NCBI GenBank assembly: GCA_023623175.1
Contig: JAMNXU010000003.1
Coordinates: 29,587 to 93,586 of the forward strand
Reading direction: 5' to 3'
DNA length: 64,000 nt
Source: Bacillota bacterium
GTDB lineage: Bacteria; Bacillota; Clostridia; Acetivibrionales; JAMNXU01
How positions within the stretch are numbered: position 1 is the first letter of the stretch; the number at the start of each line of letters is the position of its first letter. The notes beneath the pieces are model-generated. The model worked only from the letters and a program-made list of their open reading frames with translations. It did no database searches and was not told where the DNA came from. Shown here piece by piece: positions 9,637 to 17,738 of this stretch. Made by a program: the position numbers and the translations under genes.

Positions 9637-10212
9637 TTATTTGCCGTAAAGCAGCGTGTAATTTCTCCAGAATTGCCTAACTTTTTTCAGATATTGCTCC
9701 GTTTCCCTGAAAGGTATTTTGTCGAGCTTTTCGCCATCGAGGCTCAGCGTCCTGTCCCTGAGCCAGCTGCTCACATTACCGTTCCCGCTGTTATATGCGG
9801 CAATTACTACATCAATATCGTGGAATTGCCTTGTCAGCCAGCCGAGATACCAGCAACCTATTTTTATATTGATCTCGGGATCGAAAATATCCTCGATTTC
9901 AAAATCCTTCATGCCAAGGTTCATCGCGCCCCACTCGGCCGTTCCGTCGGTAATCTGCATCAGTCCCTTCGCGTTTTTCCGCGAAACCGCATTCGGGTTG
10001 AACCTGCTTTCGGCCTTTATGACGGCAAAAACCAGGAACGGGTCTATGCCGTTTTCCCGGGCGTATTTATATACATATTCCCCGTATTTGACGGGATAAA
10101 ACTGTTTCATCAAAAGTTCGGGGATATTGAATATTTTGACCGCTGTTATGATGAGAACAGTCAAAATCAGTAAAATAACCGTCCGCTTATTCCTTCCGGC
10201 CACTTTGCGCAA
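9637..10212 (-). CDS. Membrane-anchored lytic transglycosylase (SLT family)
   Basis: Cleaves the glycan strands of peptidoglycan, forming 1,6-anhydro-muramic ends. The 191-residue protein has a basic N-terminus followed by one membrane helix (residues 11-25) and no cleavage site, so it should be anchored with its catalytic domain outside. The SLT domain has the catalytic Glu68 in VIKAESRFNP, then GLMQI near 92 and AYNSG near 150. It lies in the conserved Clostridia order polA-coaE-slt, 18 bases after coaE. Possible roles are wall remodelling during growth or sporulation; the sequence does not decide between them. Confidence 0.92.
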   Translation of the reverse strand: MRKVAGRNKRTVILLILTVLIITAVKIFNIPELLMKQFYPVKYGEYVYKYARENGIDPFLVFAVIKAESRFNPNAVSRKNAKGLMQITDGTAEWGAMNLGMKDFEIEDIFDPEINIKIGCWYLGWLTRQFHDIDVVIAAYNSGNGNVSSWLRDRTLSLDGEKLDKIPFRETEQYLKKVRQFWRNYTLLYGK

Positions 10213-10230
10213 AAAACCACCCTGTCCGTA

Positions 10231-10833
10231 TTATTCTTTTAATAATGACAATTGCTCCGCCACAATTTTCTCCAGTTCTTCAACGGAACCGTTGTTGAAA
10301 ATAACGCGGTCTGCCAGCTCCAGGTATTCATCGTCGCTCATCTGGGCGTTTATCCTGGCTTCGGCGGCCTCCCGTGACAAACCGCTTCTTTGCATTATTC
10401 TCGAAATTCTCGTATCCCTGTCCGCCGTCACGACCCACACTTCATCGACAAGATCCAGGAATCCTCTTTCCACCGGAATGGGAACGTCAAGAACAACCGT
10501 CTTTTCTCCGTTTTCCCTGTACTCTTCCAGTTTCTTTTCCATTAAGTCAATTACGTGTTTATGGGTTATTTCATTGAGCTTTTCCAGGAGACTGCGTTCG
10601 TTGAAAACAATCGCGGCAAGTTTTTTCCTGTCCAGTTCGCCGTCGGCGGTAAGAATACCTGTTCCGAAAAAATCCGCGATCTCTTCAAGAACCTTTGATC
10701 CCTTTTTCACAATGCTTCGGGCGATTTCATCAGCATCTATCACGCGGGCGCCGTGCGATGCGATTATACGCGCCACTGTGCTCTTTCCGCTGCCTATGCC
10801 CCCGGTAACACCGATTATCCGCAAATTGCGCAC
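10231..10833 (-). CDS. coaE: Dephospho-CoA kinase
   Basis: Catalyses the last step of coenzyme A synthesis, phosphorylating the ribose 3'-hydroxyl of dephospho-CoA. At 200 residues it has normal length. The P-loop GGIGSGKST is at residues 11-19, and the CoA-domain motifs RSIVKKG and LDVPIPVE follow. It sits between polA (15-base gap) and the transglycosylase (18-base gap) in one operon. The polA-coaE pairing is common in Firmicutes. Confidence 0.95.
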   Translation of the reverse strand: MRNLRIIGVTGGIGSGKSTVARIIASHGARVIDADEIARSIVKKGSKVLEEIADFFGTGILTADGELDRKKLAAIVFNERSLLEKLNEITHKHVIDLMEKKLEEYRENGEKTVVLDVPIPVERGFLDLVDEVWVVTADRDTRISRIMQRSGLSREAAEARINAQMSDDEYLELADRVIFNNGSVEELEKIVAEQLSLLKE

Positions 10834-10848
10834 CCCGATTCCTTATTG

Positions 10849-13542
10849 TTATTTTGTTTCGTACCAGTTGTCGCCGCACCGGATATCGACATCAAGCGGC
10901 ACCGAGAGTTTTACCGCGTTCTCCATGCAATCCCTTATAATTGCCACAACTTCATCCTTTTCACTCTTATGTGCCTCGATTATCAGTTCGTCGTGCACCT
11001 GCAGGATGAGCCGTGATTTCATGCCTTTTTCCCTGAGGCGATTGTATACCTTTATCATGGCTATTTTGATTATATCGGCGGCGCTGCCCTGGATGGGCGT
11101 ATTCAAAGCCACTCTTTCGCCAAACGACCTGATGTTGAAATTTTTCGATTTAAGTTCGGGCAGGTAGCGCCGGCGGTTGAACAGCGTAGTGACAAATCCC
11201 TTTTCCCTGCCATCGGCGACGATTTCCGCCATATACTTTCTTACGCCCGGGTATTTGTCGAGGTAATCCTCTATATACATGCGGGCCTGTTTCCTTGTAA
11301 TACCGAGGTCCTTTGAAAGGCTGAAATCCCCGATACCATAGACAATCCCGAAATTAATCGCCTTTGCCCTGCTCCTCATGAGCGGCGTGACTTCTTCGCG
11401 CGGCACATTGAAAACCTTTGCCGCCGTTGCCGCATGAATGTCCTGCCCTTCGCGGAATGCCGAAATCATGTTTTCGTCACCCGTAATATGGGCAAGCACC
11501 CTGAGTTCTATCTGGGAATAGTCGGCATCCACGAGAATATAACCATCTTCGGGGATGAAGACCTTCCTGATTTTCCTTCCCATCTCCAGCTTAACCGGTA
11601 TGTTCTGCAGGTTGGGCTCGGTGCTGCTTATCCTCCCCGTCGCAGTAACCGCCTGGTTGAAACTAGAATGTATTCTGCCGTCGCGCGGGTTTATCACATT
11701 GAGAAGCCCTTCCGCATAGGTTGATTTAAGTTTTACAAGCTGCCTGTATTCAAGCAGTAGTTCTATTATATCATGTTCCGGCGCCAGTTGCTCCAGGACT
11801 TCGGCGTCGGTGGAATAACCAGTCTTGGTTTTCTTTATTACGGGCAGCCCGAGCTTCTCAAAAAGTATGTAGCCAAGCTGTTTCGTGGAATTGATATTGA
11901 ACTCTTCACCGGCCAGCGCGTATATTTCGGTTTTCAGCTTTTCAATCCTCTCTTCGAGTTCCTTCGAATATTGCGCAAGCTCTTCCCTGTTGACCCTGAA
12001 CCCGTGGTACTCCATGTCTGCGAGCACTTCTATCAGCGGCATTTCAATTTTGCTGAAAAGGGACGCCTGGCCGTTTTCTTCTATCTTTTTTTCCATAACC
12101 GGCCTGAGCCTTATCAGCACCGACGCGTGCACGGCGCAGGGGCCGGAAATTTCCTCTTCCGGCAGTTCGTAAAAATGGCGGTGGTTTTTCCCGCTTCCCG
12201 CAAGATCTGCCGGGTCTTCAATATCAATGCCGAGAAATTCCTTTGCCAGTTCCCTGACGGTGTAGGAATCCCTCGAAGGATTTAGCACATATCCCGCGAT
12301 CATTGAATCAAAAGCCATTCCCCTGATATTTACACCGTTGTTCCTGCAGATCAGGATAAAGTTTTTCAGATCATGGCCGATTTTTTTAACGTTTTCATCT
12401 TCCAAAACGTCCCTTAGCGAACTGAGAACGCTTGCAGCCGACAACGGATCCCCGGCGGCAATATACCAGGCGCTGTCACCGTCAATACTGATGCCGATAC
12501 CTGCAAGCACGGATGTGAACTGATCGGGTCTGTCTATAAGGCAATAAATTGCAAAAACACCGGCCTGCCTTATTTTTTGCCTGATTTCCTCAATCTGCCG
12601 TCCATTGTCAACAACTGCGGTCTTAACACTCTTTAAAACGCGGCTTTCGCTTTTTGGAGCTTCAAGGCCGAGCCTTTCAATAAGGCTGAAAAACTCCAGC
12701 TTTCTGAAAACATCGTAAAGCTTTTCCCGGTCGAAACCCCTGAACGCCATTTCCTCAACCGGGCAAAGCCCCGGCACATGCCTTTCAATCGTCGCAAGTT
12801 TTCTGCTCAGGAATGCTGATTCCCTGCCTTCTTCAAGCTTCTTCCTCACGCTTTCCTTTTCGACGCTGTCAATTTCTTCGTACAGCCTGTCGATGCTCTT
12901 GTATTTTTTTATTAGCTCAAAGGCTGTCTTTTCGCCTATGCCCCGCACGCCGGGTATGTTGTCCGATGTATCACCCATCAGCGCCTTTACATCAATGAAC
13001 TCTGTCGGGGTTACGCCGTATTTTTCCACCATCCTGTCATAATCGTATTCCTCGGTTTCCGTTCTTCCTCCCCGCGTAACCGGAAGCTTGACCCTTGTAG
13101 AATGCGAGATAAGCTGCAGGGAATCCCTGTCCCCCGTAACGATCACTACTTCAAAGCCCCTTTCTTCCGCGCACGCGGAGACGGAGCCTATAATGTCATC
13201 GGCCTCATAGCCTTCATACTCAAGCCTTTTTATATTCATGGCATCGAGTACTTCCTTCACAAGTGGTACCTGGACCGCCAGCTCGTCGGGCATGCCTTTG
13301 CGTTTCGCCTTGTAGCCGTCAAATTCCATATGCCTGAATGTAGGCGCTTTCAGGTCAAAAGCTACACATATGTATTCGGGCTTTTCTTCATCCATGTACT
13401 TGAGCAGAATATTTACAAACACATAAACCGCATTTGTGTACAGACCTTCCGAAGTGGAAAGAAGTCGACCTCCTCCCATGCCGTAAAAGGCCCTGTTTAA
13501 AATGCTGTTTCCGTCAACAAGCATCAGTTTCGGCCGGCTCAT
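10849..13542 (-). CDS. polA: DNA polymerase I, proofreading site degenerate
   Basis: Repair and Okazaki-fragment polymerase of 897 residues. The 5'-3' nuclease domain (about 1-290) is intact, with LVDGNSILNRAFYG and the acidic cluster in YEADDIIG and GDTSDNIPG. The middle domain (about 300-480) has the 3'-5' exonuclease fold but lacks the catalytic acids: the Exo I segment reads FAIYCLID and the Exo II segment IGHDLKNF. Proofreading should therefore be absent, as in Bacillus stearothermophilus Pol I. The polymerase domain shows motif A (DADYSQIELR), motif B (RSRAKAINFGIVYG) and motif C (LQVHDELIIEA). It heads the operon with coaE; a TATAAT box lies upstream at 13590-13595 without a good -35. 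Confidence 0.97.
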   Translation of the reverse strand: MSRPKLMLVDGNSILNRAFYGMGGGRLLSTSEGLYTNAVYVFVNILLKYMDEEKPEYICVAFDLKAPTFRHMEFDGYKAKRKGMPDELAVQVPLVKEVLDAMNIKRLEYEGYEADDIIGSVSACAEERGFEVVIVTGDRDSLQLISHSTRVKLPVTRGGRTETEEYDYDRMVEKYGVTPTEFIDVKALMGDTSDNIPGVRGIGEKTAFELIKKYKSIDRLYEEIDSVEKESVRKKLEEGRESAFLSRKLATIERHVPGLCPVEEMAFRGFDREKLYDVFRKLEFFSLIERLGLEAPKSESRVLKSVKTAVVDNGRQIEEIRQKIRQAGVFAIYCLIDRPDQFTSVLAGIGISIDGDSAWYIAAGDPLSAASVLSSLRDVLEDENVKKIGHDLKNFILICRNNGVNIRGMAFDSMIAGYVLNPSRDSYTVRELAKEFLGIDIEDPADLAGSGKNHRHFYELPEEEISGPCAVHASVLIRLRPVMEKKIEENGQASLFSKIEMPLIEVLADMEYHGFRVNREELAQYSKELEERIEKLKTEIYALAGEEFNINSTKQLGYILFEKLGLPVIKKTKTGYSTDAEVLEQLAPEHDIIELLLEYRQLVKLKSTYAEGLLNVINPRDGRIHSSFNQAVTATGRISSTEPNLQNIPVKLEMGRKIRKVFIPEDGYILVDADYSQIELRVLAHITGDENMISAFREGQDIHAATAAKVFNVPREEVTPLMRSRAKAINFGIVYGIGDFSLSKDLGITRKQARMYIEDYLDKYPGVRKYMAEIVADGREKGFVTTLFNRRRYLPELKSKNFNIRSFGERVALNTPIQGSAADIIKIAMIKVYNRLREKGMKSRLILQVHDELIIEAHKSEKDEVVAIIRDCMENAVKLSVPLDVDIRCGDNWYETK

Positions 13543-13596
13543 TCTTTTCTAAACCCCATCTCTGAGCAATAATTTAAACTATACTTAATATTATAC

Positions 13597-13625
13597 AAAA
13601 AAAAAGCAGCAGTAAACCTGCTTTT
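13597..13625 (-). terminator. Intrinsic terminator after the anti-sigma gene
   Basis: On the minus strand an AAAAGCAG / CTGCTTTT stem with an 8-base loop is followed by a run of U. It lies about 60 bases past the anti-sigma stop and insulates polA. A second GC-rich hairpin (CCGGCA / TGCCGG) sits between it and the stop codon. Confidence 0.75.
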
Positions 13626-13682
13626 CCATTCAAACCGGCAGGAGTGCCGGACCGGATCGCAACCGGCCCGAATCCTCCCAGG

Positions 13683-15023
13683 TTAATTCTTCCTTTTGAT
13701 TGTGATGGTAAGATGGATAAATTCGCTGTTTTCTTCCATGTATTCTAACTCTTCACAGTATTGGCTCAACTGCTGCTCAAGCATGGCCATCAGTTCTTCT
13801 TTTTCCGGCAAATCGCTGTCTGTTATGGATTTGATCCTGTTTTCAATCTCGTTAATTTTATTTTTCAGTTCCTCGTATTCCGCCGATCTGTCAATTATGT
13901 CAATATTGCCGATGCTAATATCAGCCTGGGGATAATATACCTTCAGCGCGGCGACAAAGCCGTCAAACCCCTGTTGTTGCGCCAGGCCCGTGATAACAAT
14001 CCTGTCCGGGTTATAATCTTCGTCCGCGTCTTTATTCCCCGTCGCCACGTCAATCACATCCCCGGGCGATTGGCCGGTAATTCTTAAACCGTATAAGTCC
14101 GCGCGATTTTTCAGAGCAACTACTTCCGAAAGCGGATTCATTGAAAAAACGGATATGTCGCATTGGCTTTGGTAAACATGCCTGAGCCCTTCTTCATCTT
14201 CAGCCCTGTCGTCTTCTCCGGCCGCGTCTCCGGTTTCCTGGCCGGCTTCTTCTTCAGTTTCGTCTTCATCTGTTTCTTCTGCTTCTTTTTCGGCTTCTTC
14301 CATGATCTCGTCTTCAGCTTTTTCTGCGGCTTTTTCTTCAGCCGCGTCCACGACGGGCGTCCCACCCGCCCTGCTGTTGTCTTTTTCATCAGCATTTATA
14401 TGAAAAGCTTGTTTTGCTGTACTGCTTCCCTGGATTGCCACTGAGAAGGTTCCTGTCGGCGAAGTATCGGACTCAGGAACCTGAGAAGCCTGCGCCGTTT
14501 CCTGAAGCGCCGGGCTCTCCGTAACCGTATTGTCTTCGGGAGGTGATAATGCCAGTATTCCCACTCCCTGTTCTTCCGCTGCAACCTCCTCTTTTTCCAC
14601 TGCGCTCAATGCGCCAATATCTCCGGCATCGTCAGCTACATGCTTTTCTGGCTTCGAAGGTGCTATAAAGCTGTCTTTCCACAGGAAAATCCTCGTGGCG
14701 AAAGCCACCACAAGGCAGGCAGCTATGGCTGAAGCAATCCTGACATATTTATTCCTGAATAACTCGATGTCAAATACAGTGCGCTTTTGTGCGACCGAAT
14801 CTTCAAGTTTTTCCCGGAGCCTGGACCTGAAGTTTTCAGGCAGGTCCTCTTCAGGAAGGCTGCTCAGCAAACTGACCAACTGCCGCATCTGTTCAAGTTC
14901 CCTTGAGCAATCGCTGCAATTGTCCACGTGCTGCAAAAATTCTTCCTTTGCCTTTTCATCCAGCATATTATCAATATATGGTGAGATCATTTCCCTGTAC
15001 CTGTGGCAGTTTTTCACATGCAA
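13683..15023 (-). CDS. Membrane anti-sigma factor with zinc-binding N-terminus and large outer domain
   Basis: Predicted to hold the ECF sigma factor encoded 13 bases upstream. The 446-residue protein starts with a cytoplasmic zinc anti-sigma domain (H32-x3-C36-x2-C39), as in RsiW. A single membrane helix spans residues about 93-115. Outside lies a low-complexity linker with an extremely Glu/Asp/Ala-rich stretch at about 220-290, then a folded C-terminal region (about 290-446) containing a predicted coiled coil and a final beta strand. RsiW itself is only about 200 residues, so the outer part is more than twice as long as usual and may be the sensory module. Ribosome site AAGGAGGG is excellent. 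Release of sigma by regulated proteolysis (RseP is encoded at 49225) is inferred. Confidence 0.85.
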   Translation of the reverse strand: MHVKNCHRYREMISPYIDNMLDEKAKEEFLQHVDNCSDCSRELEQMRQLVSLLSSLPEEDLPENFRSRLREKLEDSVAQKRTVFDIELFRNKYVRIASAIAACLVVAFATRIFLWKDSFIAPSKPEKHVADDAGDIGALSAVEKEEVAAEEQGVGILALSPPEDNTVTESPALQETAQASQVPESDTSPTGTFSVAIQGSSTAKQAFHINADEKDNSRAGGTPVVDAAEEKAAEKAEDEIMEEAEKEAEETDEDETEEEAGQETGDAAGEDDRAEDEEGLRHVYQSQCDISVFSMNPLSEVVALKNRADLYGLRITGQSPGDVIDVATGNKDADEDYNPDRIVITGLAQQQGFDGFVAALKVYYPQADISIGNIDIIDRSAEYEELKNKINEIENRIKSITDSDLPEKEELMAMLEQQLSQYCEELEYMEENSEFIHLTITIKRKN

Positions 15024-15036
15024 CCCTCCTTTCTGA

Positions 15037-15633
15037 TTATTTGACGAAATAGTTGTCGAAAAGTTCCTTATTATTTTTCAATAAGTTTTTCAAAGCCTGC
15101 CTCGCCCTGTTTATTCTTGACTTAACCGTACCTTCGGGACTGTTGAGTATTTTGGCGATATCATCATAACTCATGCCGTTCAAATCGCGAAGTATGAGCA
15201 TCGTCCTGTGGTTGTCGGGCAATTTTTGTATGGCATCGAGCACAAGTTCCCTGACTTCGTTCTTTTCCGCCGTCACATCCGGTGTCGGGCCTTCATCCTC
15301 CAGCTGTCTCTTTACCTCATTTTCCCCCGTGTCAATCTCCTGGTCCAGGTATACAACTTTCCTGTTTTTCCTTTTCCTCAGCTCGTCAAGACAAAGATTT
15401 GTTGTAATCCTGTAAATCCAGGTGGAAAACTGCGCCTGCTCCTTGAAGTTCCGCAGGGATTTAAATACCCTTATGAAAACTTCCTGGGCCAGTTCTTCAG
15501 CATCATGGGAGTTGCCGATCATTCTCAGCGCTATATTGTAAACTTTTTTCTGGTAATCCTCCACAAGGGTTTCAAAGGCATCAATATCGCCTTTTTTCGC
15601 CCTTTCGAGAAGAATTTTTTCGTCCGGATTCAT
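15037..15633 (-). CDS. sigW: ECF RNA polymerase sigma factor, SigW-like
   Basis: Group 4 sigma factor of 198 residues. Sigma region 2 covers about residues 15-90 (DAEELAQEVFIRVF and FSTWIYRITTNLCLDELR). Region 4 covers about 130-190, with helix-turn-helix GMSYDDIAKILNSPEGTVKSR. It closely resembles SigW of Bacillus and probably controls an envelope-stress regulon with the anti-sigma factor downstream. The start is ATG at 15633: GGAGG lies seven bases before it, whereas an upstream in-frame TTG has no spacing. A hairpin lies just before the ribosome site. An ECF-type autoregulatory promoter was not evident. Confidence 0.93.
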   Translation of the reverse strand: MNPDEKILLERAKKGDIDAFETLVEDYQKKVYNIALRMIGNSHDAEELAQEVFIRVFKSLRNFKEQAQFSTWIYRITTNLCLDELRKRKNRKVVYLDQEIDTGENEVKRQLEDEGPTPDVTAEKNEVRELVLDAIQKLPDNHRTMLILRDLNGMSYDDIAKILNSPEGTVKSRINRARQALKNLLKNNKELFDNYFVK

Positions 15634-15649
15634 CAATTATCCTCCCTAC

Positions 15650-15670
15650 GTCGCCGGCAGAACCGGCGAC
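15650..15670 (-). promoter_or_regulatory. Perfect hairpin in the sigW leader, next to the ribosome site
   Basis: GTCGCCGG and CCGGCGAC form an 8-base-pair GC-rich stem with a 5-base loop, ending four bases before the GGGAGG ribosome site. There is no U-tract, so it is not a standard terminator. It could modulate sigW translation or protect the mRNA end. Confidence 0.45.
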
Positions 15671-15707
15671 ACATGCAAGGCAATTTTCCAAAACTGATGC
15701 TTTTATC

Positions 15708-15736
15708 ATTATACATGTTTTAAGCAAATAATTGAA
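15708..15736 (-). promoter_or_regulatory. Candidate sigW promoter overlapping the end of the murA fragment
   Basis: A consensus TATAAT (15708-15713 on the minus strand) overlaps the TAA stop of the murA fragment. At 17 bases upstream only a poor TTCAAT can be found as -35. It is the only promoter-like sequence close to sigW. Confidence 0.3.
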
Positions 15737-16131
15737 CCTTTATTGATATCTTTGAAAAAACTTGTATGTGCCAATAGCGTTACACACCCTCCCGGATAGC
15801 TTATAGTCACTTTTTTAAAGCGCGAAAGAATCGGACCCATGAAAATTATCGACGATCTCATTTCCTTTACGAGGTGTTCCGGCACCTCGGTGCAGTTTGC
15901 AGTGGAAGAGTCAACAATGACGGTGCTTCCTTCCCACTTGACCTTGCAGCCAAGGCTCGTCAGGATCTGAAGCATTGTGGCGACATCATTCAGACGGGGA
16001 ACATTTTTTATTACATTTATTCCTCCGTTTAATATCGTAGCGGCCAATATCGGCAAAACCGAATTTTTCGAACCATCAACCACCAATTCTCCCTTTAGCC
16101 TGTTTCCGCCTTCTATTACAATCTTGCTCAA
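15709..16131 (-). pseudogene. murA: murA fragment: UDP-GlcNAc 1-carboxyvinyltransferase cut after the active-site Cys
   Basis: The first 116 codons match the N-terminal part of MurA (about 420 residues), which adds enolpyruvate to UDP-GlcNAc as the first committed peptidoglycan step. The pattern DGSKNSVLPILAA with the UDP-sugar-binding Lys22-Asn23 is intact. The homology ends precisely at YPGGC, where Cys116 corresponds to the catalytic Cys (C115 in E. coli). About 24 unrelated residues then lead to a stop. Roughly 70 percent of the enzyme, including the PEP-binding arginine region, is missing. A TTG start with a good GGAGGT site nine bases upstream remains, so a short peptide might still be made. 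It cannot be an active enzyme; a full murA copy must exist elsewhere. Confidence 0.85.
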
Positions 16132-16561
16132 GATGAAAACACCTCCGCATTTTCCGGTGGCCGTAAGAATTATGTCAGCTATTTAACCACAATACATATT
16201 ATGCAAGCCGCAAAAAAGTGTTACAGAGGGCAAAACAGGCATGGATCGCGGCCCGAAGCCGGAGTCCTTTTGTAAATGGCTGGTGGTTGAAGGACCCGGG
16301 ATTTGGGACAGGTATTTATTCCCGTGGACTGAAGACCTGGAATTAAGATTTAGGGTAGAAACCGGACATGAAGTATTGATTTCAAATTAGTCATAACTAA
16401 AATCCAGTTATGACTAAAATCCAGTTTTGACTAACTTTCAAATTCAAAACCGGGTATTCATGAAACTATCCGTGCTTTATAAACCAGGATACAAAAAAAT
16501 AAAAAAAAGCAGTTTTTTGTGTTTTAAAACAGTTCCTGTGATTCATGCCCATTCTTTTATA
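16132..16561. other. Gene-free 430-base stretch at the broken end of the dcw cluster
   Basis: Where murG, murA and ftsQ/divIB often lie in Clostridia there is only non-coding sequence. It contains an 11-bp perfect inverted repeat merged with a 17-bp tandem repeat (16388-16434). Next to the ftsW stop is an AT-rich segment whose minus strand carries T8 and T7 runs (about 16494-16514), which may act as a weak ftsW terminator. I could not recognise any protein remnant in it. Confidence 0.6.
16388..16434. repeat. Compact inverted plus tandem repeat
   Basis: TAGTCATAACT (16388-16398) and AGTTATGACTA (16406-16416) form a perfect 11-bp inverted repeat with a 7-base centre. The same bases also form a 17-bp direct repeat (16393-16409, 16410-16426, and a partial third copy to 16434) with one or two differences. 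The dual symmetry suggests a protein-binding site or a rearrangement scar. Confidence 0.6.
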
Positions 16562-17683
16562 TCATATTCTTTCATATTTCGAGTACTTTGATATGTTCAG
16601 CAATATGCCTATCTCGGTCATGAAGAACAGGAGCGATGTGCCTCCGGAACTGAAAAACGGGAGCGAAACGCCCGTCGGCGGAATGGACGAGGTTACAACG
16701 GCAATGTTGAGCAAAACCTGGACTGTTATCAGTGAAGTTATCCCCACGGCGACAAGGCAGCCAAAAGTGTCGGGAGCGTTCATTGCTACCTTGACTCCGC
16801 GCCATACGAGCACAAGGAACAGGAGCATGACCGTTACCACTCCTATGAAACCCAGTTCCTCGGCCAATATGGAGAAAATGAAGTCATTATACGGTTCAGG
16901 AATATAAAGGAATTTTTGAAGGCTTTTCCCAAGTCCTCTTCCAAAAAGCCCGCCCGATCCTATCGCGTAAAGGGACTGTACAGCCTGCCATCCGTCTCCC
17001 TTGAGGTCGGACCAGGGATTTATGAACGAAAACAGTCTTTTCTGCATGTATTCATTCATCGCGACCACGATGCCGAGCCCCGCGACTGCCGGCACTGCCA
17101 TTATTACAAAATGCCTTATCTTTGCTCCTGCGCAGAACAGTATTATCGATGACACGATCAGTATGATGATTGTTGCGCTCAGATGGGGTTCAACAACAAT
17201 AAGCCCCGCAACCATTCCTATTACAACAAGATACGGAAGCAAACCCCTGAAGAAATACTGGAGCTGGTCCTTTCTTCTTGAAAGGCTGCTTGACAGGAAC
17301 AATATCAGCGCAAGTTTCGCCATTTCCGAAGGCTGCACGGTAAACCTGCCTATTCTCAGCCACCGCCTTGCATTATTGGCTTCATACCCGATGGAAGGTA
17401 CGAGCACGAGTATCAGCAGGACCATGCATATAACAAGGAGTATCGGTGCAAGTTTCGCCAGTTTTTTATAGTGAAAATTCATGGCAACAAACATCGCGAT
17501 GAATCCCACGAAGGCAAAAAGCAGCTGGTCCTTGAGAAAGTGGTAAATGTCGTTTTTGTATGTGTAAGCAGCCGGCGCGCTGGCGCTAAAAAGCATAACT
17601 ATTCCCATGGACAATAATATTAGGATAGTTATGAATATCCAGAAATCAAAAGGTTTTTTTGTTGCCGTCGTTTTCGTTGCCAT
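16562..17683 (-). CDS. ftsW: SEDS peptidoglycan polymerase FtsW/SpoVE
   Basis: Polytopic glycosyltransferase that polymerises lipid II at the division or spore septum, partnered with the class B PBP of the same cluster. The 373-residue protein has about ten membrane helices. SEDS signatures visible are RRWLRIGRFTVQPSEMAKLALILFLS, the central VEPHLSATIIIL, and the C-terminal IPPTGVSLPFFSSGGTSLL. I set the start at ATG 17683 because GGAGGT lies seven bases upstream; a longer in-frame extension upstream has no ribosome site. It is the last complete gene of the cluster, 55 bases after mraY. In Clostridia this position usually holds SpoVE/FtsW; sequence alone does not separate them. Confidence 0.93.
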   Translation of the reverse strand: MATKTTATKKPFDFWIFITILILLSMGIVMLFSASAPAAYTYKNDIYHFLKDQLLFAFVGFIAMFVAMNFHYKKLAKLAPILLVICMVLLILVLVPSIGYEANNARRWLRIGRFTVQPSEMAKLALILFLSSSLSRRKDQLQYFFRGLLPYLVVIGMVAGLIVVEPHLSATIIILIVSSIILFCAGAKIRHFVIMAVPAVAGLGIVVAMNEYMQKRLFSFINPWSDLKGDGWQAVQSLYAIGSGGLFGRGLGKSLQKFLYIPEPYNDFIFSILAEELGFIGVVTVMLLFLVLVWRGVKVAMNAPDTFGCLVAVGITSLITVQVLLNIAVVTSSIPPTGVSLPFFSSGGTSLLFFMTEIGILLNISKYSKYERI

Positions 17684-17738
17684 CAACCAACCTCCGAAAG
17701 GCAGATACTTATTGGCGTAATCCCACACAACCGGATTC

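Noticed and set aside
14163..14444. Phe-rich plus-strand and Lys-rich minus-strand frames
   Set aside because: Both are alternative readings of the Glu/Asp-rich linker of the anti-sigma gene and have no independent start signals.
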